From: Solea solea
Taxonomy: Eukaryota > Chordata > Actinopteri > Pleuronectiformes > Soleidae
Direction: 5' to 3'
Length of the DNA stretch: 64,000 bases
NCBI RefSeq assembly: GCF_958295425.1
Contig: NC_081138.1
Coordinates: 2,196,501 to 2,260,500 of the forward strand
Part shown: positions 37,527-52,593 of the stretch, piece after piece
Position numbering within the stretch: position 1 is the first letter of the stretch
How the letters are laid out: each line of letters begins with the position of its first letter
The notes under the pieces: generated by a model
Told to the model about the DNA's origin: nothing
What the model saw: only the letters and a program-made list of their open reading frames with translations
The model's database searches: none
Translations under genes and position numbers: made by a program

Positions 37527-40500
37527 ATCACGCCACAACTCCCACACCACCGTCCCCACATAATAACAGATACATATGGCCAAATGGCAGGTTGGAAACC
37601 ATGATGCCTCTATTTTCACAGAGCGGGGGCAGGGGGGTGGCATCAAGTAAACATTTGAAGCAGATGGCAATTCCAAAAGCAAGCCTCATCAATCTTTGTT
37701 GACCCTACCCCCTTTTAAAAAAAAGTGCTCTTATTTGGGATATTTGCAATTAAAAATACACACAGTACAGCTCATTTAAATATCAAATTAATTAGCGAAC
37801 ACACTGGTGTAAATGCCTCTTTTATAAGTCCTTGTTAAAAGTAAAAAGTTCTCCACCACGGTTGGGTGGTGTGTTAATTTACAGTGATATCTAATCCCAA
37901 GTTACTTCACATAAAAGGCATTACTATACATATTTTAATGGGGAGGTGGTTGTTTTCATGGCAATTTTCTGCTAGAGTACATTTTTAATTTATTCATATT
38001 TAATTTATTGGTCTCTCTATACCCGCTCAGTAAAACTAATCAAGACCTTGTATGGGCCTCTTAAAGCCACATCTCTCCTTGGCAGGCAGACAGGGAGACG
38101 CTGCATTAGTATAAGCTCTCCTCTCTTGTGCACACAGTGCTGGATGAAACACCCGGCATTCAGTCAAGCAGGAGGGGAGGACCTCAAAGGAGACTGTTCA
38201 CTTCTCACAAACAACCTTTTAATCGAGTGGAGGGGGGGAAAAATCTGCACCGCTTTGAATGATTCGAGACATTTTCATTCCAGTGGACGGTGACCACTGT
38301 CACCGGGGAAAGACGACAAAACCCCTTCTTTCTTTTACTTCCTGCCAGAAATGAGCAATTACTTGAAACTGCAAATTGGATACAACTAAATTAGCAAATC
38401 ACAAAGGCTTTTATTAAATGATTTGGTCAATAAAAAAGTAATGCATACACACTACTCTTATCTTTAAGATCTCAACCTTGCTTTAGACTAGGAAGTTGTT
38501 AAAGCTGCAGTGTGCAGAATGTAGGAAATACAATATTCAAAATGACAGCATTGATTAAGATCTGGTGTTTTCATTGTCTTCCGCTTCCATGGACTGTACC
38601 ACACTGAACCAGTGTAACAGGCCAAATGAACCCCTGCTTAAAAGAACTGTGGTAGCAGTGTCTTTCATGGTTGAAGTAATAAAAGTCTATGTGTTGAGTC
38701 TTATTTCAAGACTAAAGTTAGTTAGCTTTACATGGCACAGCTGAAACCCAAATAAAATGTTGTTGAACAATTGTATCCGGGGTCAAAGCCTGGGGTATAA
38801 TGTAGCATAGGCCGCTTTAATCCCGGGTTTATTCTGGGCTGGGGGTATAATATGGCCCTGTTACACCTGGGATTAACTCGTTTGCAATATGCAAATTCAC
38901 CCCAGATGCCAATAAATCCTACACACTGGTCATTTTTGCAGCCGAATCACATTCACGTTCAGTGCAAAGATGTCCGTTGCTTCAACTTTGCTCGCGTTCC
39001 GTCAGAATTCTGGCAGGATTTGAGAAAATGTTCAACTTTCCAGGGACCAGGCGATGAAAACACGCCGTGCAGATATTCCAAAACAGACACCAGCCAATCA
39101 AGGCACATGAATGCTAACATTCAGCCCATTTTCTGCATAGTCAGCCATGACGGACACTGCTCTTCAGCATCTAACTGTCCAGTTTTAAAGCGATACCCCC
39201 CCCCAATATAATAGTTCAGCCCTACTTCCTGCCCTTAAAACCATTTGCCCTTGAATTGGCTTTACAGGGCTTTGGATGTCATTAAGCAGAGTATGACTGG
39301 AGTTCTTATCACCTCACGACACGATGCACTCCAAATATCTATTGATCCATTGACACACCTTGAGGAGGGGGCGTGCTCATCCTTACACATGGAAATGATT
39401 GCAATTAATTACCAATCCCCTTTGACAAGGCGGCGGGGGGACAACAGCAGCATTTCTCTGGTGTAATGTGCGCCGTGTGTAATGAGCAGCGGAAAGGTCA
39501 TTTGACACATTTCTGCCAGAATGAATTCATTTGTTTCAAGCACTTAATTCTGCAGTCACCTCATTGGTGTGCGGCTTGGCAGCGCACTCAGATGGTGCAT
39601 TACCACAAGTGGAGGCTTCGCTTTCCCCCTTCCCCAACAGCCAGTGCTGACCACAGGTCTGTGGGAATACCCGAAGAGCGGGGAGATAGTGAAATGGAGT
39701 GTGGGAGATCAAAATCATTCCTTCTATCATAGGAAAATCACCGGCGTCACCTTCAGCGTAATCGGAGCATTCATTACACTTCAGTCAAAATGCAGGTTGC
39801 CATTAGATGGGCAATTTAAAAGTAGGCTCCTGGAAAATGAGAGACCCATGAGGTCACGATACGGGGTCACAGTCAAGTAAATAATGGGAATTGGTCCCAC
39901 GAGGTTTGGAAAAACCTCAAAGCCTGTGGTCACGCACTGAAAATACAAGTGAGAGGCAGGAATTCAATCATCAGACAGAAAATAAAATGCCCCCCCCCGT
40001 GCCCTTTCAGCATCACAATAAGCTCAATTAAAATGGCAGAGTGCAATTTGGTGTCGTACAGTCACTCGAAACCTGATGGATTTGGAAAAGTGCCGCGGAG
40101 CTCGCGTGGCAGGTGGAAATGATTTTCTTATGTTAATTTCCAAGCTTCTATTAAACATTTGGAGAAGGAGTCGCACGTCTGTGAGAACGTTTCATTTGTG
40201 TTTTCCACCCACGAAGAGGCCAAACCTGCACGTACTGTACTGAAAACGCTAGTTTGGCTGATCATCAAATTCAACAAGTAAGTGCTTTATTGGCATTTCA
40301 ACAATAACATCCCCTTTTATGTGATATATGATATTTTACATGTAGTATATGTATTCATATTGCCTGTAAACATGTTCCATACATACATCATCTGTTAGAC
40401 TGTAGTACAAACACACATAACTCATCCCATGACGGTTCATTCTTATGATTGTAAGAATGGACCGTTGTAATTCACATAAGTGCAGAACATGAAGCTCCAG

Positions 40501-42704
40501 CTGCATATATTTGGGTCACTTAATGTCTATATTGCATCTATGTTTTATCATCTTAACAGTCAATATTGTATTTATTATTATTTACACTCTTAGTTGCTGT
40601 AAAACCATACATTCCCTCACTGCGGGACTAATAAAGGACGCCATGAATAGAGATATGCGGAGGTTTGCTTGCCGGTGAAGTTTCAGTGGGGGCGACGCTG
40701 CCACCGGCTGCCACTAGAGGCCTCAGTCTGGCTGAAAGTTGAACCACTTTGTTTTTCAAAGCACTGTTTTGCTGCTGCTTATGTTGTTTTGTTCTGTTTT
40801 CACATTTCTCTGCAGGGAAACATTTCACGCACACAGAGGGCAGCATATTTTATGTGTTTAGGTCTGAAAAGCAGAGACTTTACTTATATTTCTGAAGGTT
40901 ATTCTATAAAACTTTGCTCTTAACAACAATAGCCCGTGCACTACTGTATACTGTATGCAGCGTGGAGTGCTTTGCTTACTGGAAAACACGCCTGAAGTCT
41001 TCACTGATAACGCAATTTTAAATTCTCTTTGAGAGATTTAAACTCTCTCACAACAAATCTGGGTGTTTATTTCTTTCTGGAATGTCGACTAATGACCGTG
41101 TTTTTGCAGGAGAACGCGCCTTTGTGCTAAATATGAACAAACACTGCATGATGAAACGGTTAGGTAATGCTCTCTGGTGGAGCGTATAACATTTAAATAT
41201 GAACAAAAAACACAGACGCAGTGGACGGACAGACGGACGACACAGCAACATGATGCTATTAAAGTGAGACGACTGCAAACACAAGGAAGTGTCCTGTTGT
41301 CTCCACCCGCCCCTACACTGCTGCTGTATACACACAAATGCTCCCTCATAGTACTGACAGACCCCATTTTCAAAGGATGCAACATACAAATAATGTTCAA
41401 TCGTTTCTGTTTACAAAGACCAAACAGGTAGAATATTAACATCATCAACAACAACAACAACTAAAAGCAACCGTTGCAGATTTAAAGGTACAGTGTGTCA
41501 AATTTAGCAGCATTTAGCGGAGAACCTATGAAGCCTTCAATGGACTATTATGCACAGACAAAATATAATCCAGCTCCTTAACTTCCAGTCAGTTGCGCTA
41601 AGGGCAAATGTGGACCTGAAATGACCTTACCTTACCTGAAATAGGTGGGCTGGGTTACTGAAAACCAGGAAGTGACATATAGTGCATATAGTTAATTAGC
41701 GTCAAAACTCAAAAGATGTTTGGGGCTATGATAAAAACACGGAGCTGACCCTAGTCCTGATAACTAAGGGTGCGTTCACACCAGCCCAATCATACCGAGT
41801 CTAGCGGAGACTATAAGGTATGAAAACAACCTATAATGCATACAGTAAGGAAATTGTATTTGAAAAAAGTATAGTAATTATCTTCCATTTTTAAAAGAAT
41901 TTGATGCAAGTTTTACAAACTGGACCTTTAAGTATAAGGATGTCTAAAAAAACACACTGCCATGTAGACAGGAGCTCGCACCCATCACACGTTTCCTCTC
42001 TCCTCTCAGTCCTTTCACCACTCGCGAGGCAGACTGAACTTCTCCGTCTCAGATACTCGACATTATTGTCCATTATCACTCCGTGGTCCATGTGTAAGGT
42101 GACAGTGGTGCTCTGATGGAGAGGCGACAGGGGGAAACCTGGAACTGCAATAACATATTATTAGCTTTTTTCACAGCTCCACTGGGCTGGATTTACACTG
42201 GATATCCAGAGACCTCTGAGGGCAGCCCACTGCCACAGTGGTGTCCACCTGCACACACACACACACTGTCTGTATTCAGAGACAGGCCTTTTCCAATAAG
42301 GCTCAGTGCGTTGTTATTTTTCTCTGCTATTGTAGTGCGGCATGAACTCCTTTTGTTCTGAAAACTGTAAACACCCCCTCTGCCATTGTGATGGTGCATC
42401 AACAGACAGACAGACAGACAGACAGACAGTGGCATACACAGACATTTCAGGGGGCAGGGGTGCAAATGAAAAAAGGGCACCCCTTCTAATAATTAATTGA
42501 AAATATTACTACTATTACTACTACTAATGATAATAATAATAATAATGATGAAGTTGACCCATGGTGGTGCAATGGCTGGCATTGTTGCCACACAGCAAGA
42601 AGGTCACCAGTTCGGATCCCATGTGTGTGCGGGTTCTCTCCGGATACTCAGCCTCCACCCACAGTCCAAAAACATTCCGATTAGGTATATTGGACACTCT
42701 AAAT

Positions 42705-43978
42705 CAGGGATGGGCAAACTACGGCCCGCGGGCCACATCCTGCCCGTTGGTCTTTCTAATGTGGCCCGCCAAAGACTGGTGCAGAACTGCCCAAATCAAA
42801 TCATATCGTAGTTATGAACTGTAATGCCTGGCATTCAACTAGGTGGCGCATTAAGCGCAGTGATACAATGATACTCTGTTATTACTGTAACAGATTCTCT
42901 CCAATGTTCTCTCCAATCTCTGAAATTACGTCATGTTGTTGTGGTTGGCACACTTCCGCTGTTCTTGTTCTACACTGATAATAAACGTGTGAGTGGGTAG
43001 AGGTGGCTACCTGAAGCGGCTAACTCTACCTGAAGCGGCTAACTCTACCTGAAACGGCTAACTCTAAATGAAGTGGCTGACTCTACCTGAAGCAGCTAAC
43101 TCTACCTGAAACGGCTAACTCTAAATGAAGTGGCTAACTCTACCTAAAACGGCTAACTCTACCTGAAGCGGCTAACTCTACCTGAAGCGGCTAACTCTAC
43201 CTGAAGCAGCTAACTCTACCTGAAACGGCTAACTCTAAATGAAGTGGCTAACTCTACCTAAAACGGCTAACTCTACCTGAAGTGGCTGACTCTACCTGAA
43301 GCAGCTAACTCTACCTGAAACGGCTAACTCTAAATGAAGTGGCTAACTCTACCTAAAACGGCTAACTCTACCTGAAGCGGCTAACTCTACCTGAAAAGGC
43401 TAACTCTACCTGAAGCGGCTAACTCTACCTGAAGCGGCTAACTCTACCTGAAATGGCTAACTCTAAATGAAGTGGCTAACTCTACCTAAAACGGCTAACT
43501 CTACCTGAAGTGGCTGACTCTACCTGAAGCAGCTAACTCTACCTGAAACGGCTAACTCTAAATGAAGTGGCTACCTCTACCTAAAACGGCTAACTCTACC
43601 TGAAGCGGCTAACTCTACCTGAAGCGGCTAACTCTACCTGAAATGGCTAACTCTACCTGAAGCGGCTAACTCTACCTGAAACGGCTAACTCTACTTAAAA
43701 CGGCTAACTCTACCTGAAGTGGCTGACTCTAGCAGAAGCAGCTAACTCTACCTGAAACGGTTAACTCTAAATGAAGTGGCTAACTCTACCTAAAACGGCT
43801 AACTTTACCTGAAGCATCAATAATCGGGTCTCGTCCCGTTTATTGATACTCTGTTATTCATTTTATAAACAGTTCAGACCCCCCCCCCCCGGGTGATCGG
43901 TTACATTACCAATGCCCGGCCCGTCTGTTAAATTTTAAAAGTCAATGTGGCCCCTGAACCGAAAGGTTTGCCCCCCCG
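42705..43978. mobile_element. Non-autonomous hAT-type transposon with internal minisatellite
   Basis: Left end CAGGGATGGGCAAACTACGG and right end (reverse complement) CGGGGGGGCAAACCTTTCGG form the terminal inverted repeats. CTCTAAAT is present directly outside both ends (42697-42704 and 43979-43986), the 8-bp target duplication expected for hAT elements. No transposase frame is present. The middle is filled by a 19-bp minisatellite. Confidence 0.9.
43003..43815. repeat. 19-bp minisatellite, about 43 copies
   Basis: Unit ACCTGAAGCGGCTAACTCT with variants (AAACGG, AAATGAAGTGG, ACCTAAAACGG, GCAGCTAAC). The variant AAATGAAGTGG starts at 43066, 43123, 43237, 43332, 43465, 43560 and 43769. All spacings (57, 114, 95, 133, 95, 209) are exact multiples of 19, so the register is never lost. 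Confidence 0.95.
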
Positions 43979-46900
43979 CTCTAAATTGACCTTTGGTATG
44001 AGTGTTTATGTTGGCCCTACAATGGACTGGCAACCTGTCCAGGGTGTGACCCCCACCTTTCACCCCACCAGCTCCCCACGACCCTCACGTGGAGGATGAG
44101 GTGGTAGAAAATAGGTAGCTGGGTGCAGATTGCATTCAAATGTGAGACGGAGCGCTGAGGAATAATGCAGCACATCTGCCGCCGCTCCTCTTTAATACGT
44201 GATGCTCTTGTCCTTGGTAATGTTAACAGTCTCCCCTGTGACTGATGCCTCTTGTCCCAGACCTGTTTATAAAACAGTCAGAACTTCGTTAAGGGACAAT
44301 AACATCAGCCAAGCTCAATTATGGTGACATTTTGCTGACGTGCAGATTGCCTCCCCTCAATCTTTTTTTTATGTAAAATACTGATGTGCCAGTCACATAT
44401 GGATGGATGAACTTTGGGGGAATCAATGGTATTGACGAATCATAGATCATACAAGTCAACAAGACTGACAAGACGAGGGTGAATTCATGGCATGCGGGAA
44501 GTCAGTATTAAATTGTAATCATAATCAGACAAAGTGAGTTATGTATAATCAATAGCACAATTATGATAGTGTGTAGGACTTGTCTTAGCAATACAGACCA
44601 TAAGTACATTTAAATAAGCTGCACTGTGGACTATAGCATAAGCTCGTGTACATGACATGTCTGTGTCGTGACAGTGGAACGGCTTTAATGGTGACAAACC
44701 CACAGCTTATTTAAATGTTGGACACAACGCTAATAAAGATGGCTTTGTTGTAAAATATGTTGGAAGGAGGAGAGAAGATCATCAATTCAGTGAGAAAATG
44801 CCATGTGATTGTCCTTTAGTATGGTTTCAAGTATCGGAAAGATTTGACAATGTTTCAATCTTTGTCTGATAATTATGGTCAAAAATAGTAAGATTTAAGT
44901 ATAAAATGTTGTATTTTAAGTGCAAAATATATTATCAGATTATACTCTTTAATGTTTTATGTTCTGTGTGATGTCAAATATTAATTCCACTTCTGCTCAG
45001 TTTATTCTGATGACTTTTTATTTTTAATGACTTTTTTTTTTATGAATTCTTAAGAATTTAAGTGTTTAATTAGGTTTACAAGCCAACTCCAACTTTGCGC
45101 TTCCTCCATGTTCACAAAAACTTAAGTCAATTCAAATAAAAGCAAAAGTAGAAATAAAACGATGCCTTCAATGAACAGAATAACAGTGGATTGAATTGCA
45201 ATATATGATAAATAAACAAAGCAAAAAAACTATAAGACTATAACGGCTTCAGACACATTACAGGCACATGTGTCCCGTCAGGTACGAGGATTTCACCGCC
45301 GCTGCAAACAAAAACCTAAGATCTGGAGAATGAAAACAAACAGATTAAACTTGCTTATTCAGACAGAGGGAATCCGTGCTCCGTGTTTGCTCTGTATGTC
45401 ATAATAAATGAGTGTTGGAGGAATTATTGTTGAGCAGACACAGGCGCGGCGGAGCCAAGGATTGGAAAATGTGAGCTGACATGCTGTAGAGCAGCAAATC
45501 AAGAGAATATATCTGGGAGGAGGACAGGTATCTTCGCACACGCCTACATGTGTAATAACTTTCCTACATATGTATGACCTCCTATGGATGTGTTGGTGCA
45601 GATATTTATACATCCTGTATACATGCTGTAATCTGTCACATTATCTTTTCTCACATCCGCAGTGTTGTTTTAAGATTATTTTCCACATTGTCTCATTTTT
45701 GTCTCTCAAACTTCACACTCTGCAGCTTCTGCGGCGGATGTTTCAACCGTCCGTCCAATAAACTGGCCCAGTGGTTTTCGCGTGCACACCCTCATAAATG
45801 CCCGCTTAAATTTGTGTCCTTGATACATTTCAGACAAACTGGCTAAAAACATTAAAGGTGCCATTAAAGTATCGTTACAAAAATGCCTTTAAAAACTGGA
45901 TTTAATTGAGTTATTAATTAAACTTCTACTGGGTCCCTTTGAACACTATAGCGTCTTAATATTAACATATTGTGTGGTAATTAAATCTGATTGAGGTTTA
46001 GGTTTTTATGGCCTTGTTTATGCCTGTGGTAGAATTTAGTTTTCCTGTGCTGTGTGCAAATATCAAAACACTACACATCAGGCGTCTGAATGTCATTTGA
46101 GCGTGAGCGATGTGCACACGCTGCATTTACACGTGAACAACTAACCTATAAAATACACAGTATCACCAAAAATCAAAGGAAAATCATGCACAGCACGGTT
46201 AAGTTGCATTTCCACTAACACAGTACCAGGTACCAGGTACTTTTTTTAGTACCTACTAGTTTAGCTTTAGTTTAAAAGTTACAAAACAGTCACATCAGTG
46301 TCGTATCAGATGCAGTATATGGTAAATGAATAACAAATCACTGAGCTACACTCGTGTTCATATGTGGTATAACCTGAGCTGTCGTGTGCAAAGACAATCC
46401 TGCAGGTGAGCAAGAGAGCAGACCGTTTCAACCTCGAGGTTCAACCACCTCAGGGTTCACCCCCTTGTTGTGCAACGTGGTGTTTGAACTGTTCACGATG
46501 CCATTTCAAACCAAACGAGAAGTTCCTTTGTTCGACAGCAAGAGCCCGGCAGCTACAGCGAAACCCGTGGCCAGATGGCACTCATTTCTCTCAGGAAGAA
46601 AACACAATGAAGTTGTAGGATGTGACACTTCTGCAGTATGACACGGCGCTATTGGCTGGCGTTTCACCGCAACTTCTGCTGCACATTTGCTTTTTAATTT
46701 CAGTTTTAGTGTTTAATCACCGTCTACATGTCACTAAGGTACATTCACGGCTTCATATGAACCAGGATAAGAGGATAAAAATATGGTAATTTATTCAGAC
46801 GCTTTATTCAGCCTTGATTATTTTTTAACAGTTAATTATGGTCAATTTCTCTCTTATTCTATCTCTAACTCTGTGTACAAATGCACAAATAAATCACCAT

Positions 46901-48029
46901 ATAACGGTCACTAATGAAATAAACCTGGTTCAAGTCTTGGTTTGGCTTCAGCAGGACCAGAGAACCTTGGTTTACCCACGCCACACCACGATGACGGTCG
47001 ACCAAAAACAACAACCGACCATGACTCTGCTTTAGTTTTGTACGCTGCACATGCAGCGCCCAAAAACACACGGAAAACACATGCAAGAAGCCAGAGGCGG
47101 TGTTTTTTTAAACGAGGAGCTTGCACGCTGCTGTTGCGTCCATCTTTGCTAGGCAACCGAAAACCTGACCTCAGCCTCACTGAATCAATTAACACGGTAA
47201 AAAAAAAGAACTTTCCATATTCCTAGTCTGATGCCAATACGGATCAATGCTGGATTTGGTCATACGGACACCAACAACAGCCCACGATGCAGCACACATG
47301 ATGGACAGTTTGTCCCAAGCTTTATTAAACTATACTAAACGATAACCTTTAAGTTATATAAGACCTCTCTGCATCATGCTTGAGTTTCAGTGACAGACGT
47401 ACGAGACGATGCACACGTGCACCCACCGTCGCAGACGAGGACGTGATCAAACACACAGACACCAAGACTTTCTGTAAGTCTGAAAAAAAAACAACACATT
47501 TTCAGTGAATGTAATCATCAAAACAAGCCCCTCCCCCTCCCCTCTGCCTTGCAAGAGCGACTGCAGCAGCAATAAAAAGCATTACACATGACTCACATGA
47601 TGTAAGGCTCCTTTTTTTCTAATAAATCCCCCAAAGAGTGAGAGTGCCTGTGTCATCTTCATCAGATGATGGCAGTTTTTTTTTCATCTAAAAAAAAGAA
47701 AAGAAAAAAAGGGGTGGGCTTTGAATCACAAACTGTAATTGTTGACCAATGAAAACACACTGAGGCCTCATTTTCCAATGTGCAGATTGGATTACCTCCA
47801 GAAACCTGACAGGTGCACACGGATATTCACATATTTCCTTCATTATTTTCACTTAACCGCTGACAGCTGAGAGGCCACTGACTGCTCAGCAGATAACAGA
47901 TTATTAAAGGAAAAGCCTGTGACCTCTACAACATAAAATGAACGTAATATCACTCAGATAAAGATGTGTAAGGTTGACGACCTGCACCTCAGCACCTCTC
48001 CATTAGACACTCTGTTGTCTTTCATTCAC

Positions 48030-48340
48030 TGGCTTTTGTTGATGAACCATAATGAGGTGACTTCCGAGACCCCGGGCCCCGGCCCCGTGCCTTTTAGTGA
48101 GGGAGTGCAGATAAAAAAAAAACCCCGCATCCAGGCGGTCGCCATAGGGGGTCAGTACAAATCAGATGCTGGAGCGTTCTTGTGTCTGGCAGCCGACACT
48201 TTAAATGTTAATGGATGGGGCGAACAAAGTTGAAGTGGGTCTGAAAATGCTAATTGTCCCTAATTCATGTAAATAGCTTTCTTAATGGAGGAATTAAGCA
48301 TTTTAAATATGCAATTGGAGGCAATCAGTCCTTTCATTTG
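48030..48340. promoter_or_regulatory. Candidate conserved non-coding element
   Basis: Complex sequence with TAATGAGGTGACTTCC, repeated TAATTC/TTAATGGA words and AATATGCAATTGG. It shows no repeat character. Conservation is inferred by style only. Confidence 0.18.
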
Positions 48341-50186
48341 GTGGGGTGGCACAGGTGTAGTGGATTGAAATTCATCTTTCACACAGGGCGGCTCATTTGT
48401 CATTTGGCTGTGCTCAGGCATGGATGACGGGGGACCGGGAGAGAGAGAGTGTACAGATATCGTGGAGCGAAAACGCGTCGCAGAAACCTATAATTGCGTT
48501 CTCGCCGTTGACCGTATCAAGATGGAGCGAAAAGCAATTAACGCAGACACCAATCAATACTGGTAAACACGGCCGGTGCAGAAATATAATTTATTCCCAC
48601 AAATTAAAGGAGATATATACTTAAAAGTGCATTATGTTTTATATGAAGTGTAAATTGTTATCTACTCTCAACACAGGCCACGTGACAGCAGCAATACGTG
48701 GAGGTGGCTTCATGATTTTTGTGGAACACAACAAAGAGGCGAGAGTGGACAGCGCTGACTTATTATTCTGATCATCTCAAACGGACAATAAACCAGGAGG
48801 TCATGTATCAGCATGTAATAACACGGCGTAGCAGGAGCACCGGAGACAGAGGGGGAGCTCACACACACCATGTATGGGCTATGAATCAAATGGGCAATGC
48901 ATTGTCTCAGAAAATGACTTATTAGTCAATATAAAGGGGGGGGGGGGGGGGTACTGTGTCTTTGAGGCGCAAAGAGCCGTGGCTTTTGTGCAGAAGCGGA
49001 GGCGGCCCCCGGTTAATGAAGGAGACAAGAAAAACCTTGTTTAAAAGGACAAATCAGATCACAAGATTTCAAAGCCATTAGCTGCTACTCACAGGGAATG
49101 ATAACAATGATAAAGGATGGTGGGGCCTTTTGATTTTGAAGTAGCAAACGGTGTTGTCTTGGGAAAAAATCTTTTCCTGGAGGAGAATCAAAGAGCAGTT
49201 CATTTTCACACTGACCTTCAGGGCTCAAGGCGGCCAGACAAGGGCACAAACAGATTGAGAATTAATTGGTGCAATTAACATTTTGTGATTATAAGGACTT
49301 CAGATCAATACCCTATGCAAATAGCCGTATTGATGTGCAGCAGAAACCTTGTTAATTGTGTTTGGCGAACAAACAGGCTCCTGTGTGACTATTCCATAAT
49401 GGAACAGGAGGCGCAGACAGGTTCAAACTGCTGACCACTTAAGATGCATGAGGACACCCAGCACTTTCACTCTCTTCCATCCCGCCAGTGCAACCCTTCG
49501 CCCTCCTCTCAGCTCAAGACTCTTCAGAAAAGTTGCAGAGTTTGATGATCTCGGTTTCTTTTAAGTCGGCTCTTGAGAGAGGCTCTTAAAGGCGGGACGA
49601 AGATTCCTCAGTGTCTCTGTGATTACCATGCTTAAGCCACAGCCGATTACAACAAATGGCCGCGGTTTTTAACAGTGAGGACATGTGAGAAATCGTAGAA
49701 ACACTCTGCCGACAGCCACTGGAATGAAATAGTCTCAGCTTTATTGCCGTGGACGGGATCTTCCATTGCCGTTATTAAAGTGGGGTAAAAATGCACTTTC
49801 ATTTCAGATAAGTACCAGTAATCCTGTTTGTGGAACGCAGCAGATGAGGTTAAATATAATTTAAGGTGGAACAATATAATCACCGCAAGTGAGATTGAAG
49901 TGATGCTATTCTTATCATTATTATTATTGTTATTTTCATTACCGGCGCTGTGGAAAGATGTTAAAGTAGTGGTTGCAGCAGCAGCAGCAAGCAGAAGGTG
50001 AGAAAAGATGGGGTGGTGGGGGCGGGTGATGGGGGGGGCAGTCATCCAATAACTATGAGAGCCAGTAAATCCCTGTGCAGCACTGCCTGTCTAACGCTTT
50101 CTTCCAGTGACAATTGGCTTGCAGATTGTCGCAGGTCTTACATCCTGTGGCCTTGAAGAAACACACAAAGCTGGCAACATTCAAAA

Positions 50187-50219
<33 letters not shown>

Positions 50220-52593
50220 CCCACGAATCCACTGTTAATTAGCTGAGTCGACTGAAGGAGCGGTTAGTGAAACGGCCGACTGTGGCTGTACTGTTGATGT
50301 ACAGCGGGCGTACACCTGTGTTTTAGCAGTGCTGTGTCACACGGACCAAAGAATTCAACATAAAAGGTTAAAAAAACAACCGTTGTGCATCCTGCATTCA
50401 TGACCTCACCAACACCCTCATTTCAACACAACATCTCAGGAGTTATATAATAAAAACTATAACAATTGCCATCCTATTAGCCATTTGTTAGTGCGCTAAT
50501 TACAGTTAATTCTTTTCAATTTTGGGCTGCGCTCCTTTAGGCATTAGCCTTAAATCTCCCCGGTGATGAAGTTGGTGTATTAAATAGAAAGCACTAGAGG
50601 GAGGGAAAGTGGACACGGAATTAAACCATCATAGTTTAACTGTGTTAAACAAACACTGCCACTTATTGGGCTATTTAAAGATGACTTGAAAACTAATAAC
50701 GTGTAAAATTTGTTTGCGTGAAATGAGAGCCTGTGCAAGGGTGTGTGTTGCGTTCAATAGGAAGTTGGGAGGCAAAATCACAAAATGGGCGAAATAACGC
50801 GGTCAGAAAACACATTAAAAAGGTCTTTGGCAAAAAAGGTACGAGGGATAATGACTATAACAGTATATACTGAACAAGACGCAGGCAATAATAATAATAA
50901 TATTAATAATAATAATGATGCAGGAAACAAAACACTGAGTTAATGCCAAAATAAAAGAGGAAATGGATCATGAATGAACACTTTAAACTCAAAATAGATG
51001 TAAATAAAAGTAATAATTAACATAACTAAGTGCTAAGTGAACATGAGCACAAATGGAGGAACCTATAGATCGGATTATATTATAAAAAAAATTATGAAAT
51101 TATATAAGATTGCCATGGAATACGTATCAATGCTGAATCAATGTGTGTAAATAATACCAAAATAATATGCACTTGCTGCCTTACTAACGTCCTCGTCATC
51201 AATATCCAGTGAAACTACAAATACATCAGGATGAAGATCAGTCCACATGTAAACATCAGTGAAACAGGACAGAGAAGCCGAAGCAGAAGCAGAAGAATGA
51301 TGACGCAGGTGACTGCGGTCGTGACGACACCGATTCCATCTATTATTGCACATGATACCAAATGGATGGTTCCTGCTGCGGAGGAGAGAGAAAACAAGAG
51401 AGAAAGCGAACAATCAAAATAAAGGACACATAACGATGACAAGAGAACCGCTCCCCAAACACTGAGACAGAAAATAATGCCAACAGTGACTCATGAGCGT
51501 CAGTTTAAATGCTTATCTGTGGTCAGGCTGCTGAGAGCAGGTGAAAAGTATATAATAATATTGCATCTTTAGACGTGCTTCAAAAAAGACCTTGTCGAGA
51601 TTGATGTCCGTCCTGAAGCGGTGGTGAATAGTGAGGGAACGCTCCTGAAATTAGAATCCACTTCTTTTTTAAACGCACCACCTGTGAAGTGAGGACAACC
51701 GAGTGCATGTCATTCCTATAGGTTTCCAAAGACACCGGGAAAGGGAGAGCAGCCAATCTGCGAGGTGTAATGGATATGTCAAGAATTGCTAAATCATAGG
51801 TATCTGAGGCCCAAACATAATGTCATTCTGGAGGCAGAAAGGGAAGCAAATGGGAAAGAAAATGGAAGAGACAACAAAGGGTTAAAGTAATGCATTTAAA
51901 TTTAGCGACCCCAAAAATATTAACTGTTTATTTCTTGTGCACTGTTCTTTTTATGATTACCTACGTGGCATCTCTGTCTGGGTGCATTATGGAAATGAAG
52001 TAATGCTACTTTGCTTAACAATAACACACTGACTTTGAATCCTCTTACTTAAGGTTTGATTGCTTCTTGACGGTGGGTTTTTAAATGAATTGTGCTGAGG
52101 AGTGATAAAGAGCTTATTGCCAGGAATAAAAGCCCAGAGCAATGAAGAAAAGCTACACGTGGAGTGGCGAGGCGATACAGGCCATTACGGTGAGGGAATG
52201 GTGTCCTTGACTGCCAGGACGGCTTAGAATTTTATTTCATCTTGTTTTGCCGGCTGCTGACAATGATGCGTGACTCTGGCACTGCAGGAAGAGGGCAGAG
52301 CATGAGAGCCATTTTAGATCTCATTTACATACGGGGGTGTCTCTTGTTGTTTGTGGACGAGCTGAACGCGGGTCGCGGTGTGGTGAGAGTCCCTTCGACC
52401 ACCTTAAAAGTTTGCTTCGGTCCAAAGTTATCATTCTCCTGGTGTCGCGACCTCTATCGCTCACGTGTGCTGAAAGCCCCCAAACCTCATGTAAATTTGG
52501 ACAGCGGAAGACCGAGGGACTCTGGGAATTGTTGTTTATCAGCGCAGCGGAAAGAGCGGTGGAGCTCTAATGGCCCTCTGGTGGGTTTAGTAT

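Larger units (their letters stand above)
35391..42540. other. Intergenic, likely between stk33 and lmo1; simple repeats and possible regulatory DNA
   Basis: No credible exon is seen. Includes interrupted (CTG)n, homopolymer G/C runs, short teleost SINE-like phrases (38503 and 41487, AAAGnTnCAGTGTGT type) and AT-rich stretches with homeodomain-like TAATTA and octamer words. Its lmo1 association is inferred from human gene order. Confidence 0.45.
42549..44120. mobile_element. tRNA-headed SINE-like repeat split by a hAT insertion
   Basis: The left piece 42549-42704 has an A-box-like GTGGTGCAATGG and a B-box-like GTTCGGATCCC, then TCTCCGGATACTCAGCCTCC and CACAGTCCAAAAACAT. The right piece 43987-44120 continues with TGACCTTTGGTATGAGTG, GACTGGCAACCTGTCCAGGG and a GAGGTGGTAGAAAATAGGTA tail. 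This is a repeat widely seen in fish, recognised from memory. Confidence 0.7.

Noticed and set aside
37296..37702. Frames with poly-Ala, poly-Leu and poly-Cys
   Set aside because: Translation of the (CTG)n repeat in three frames.
42549..42625. tRNA-like A and B boxes
   Set aside because: Continuous with a dispersed SINE-like repeat; no cloverleaf could be drawn.
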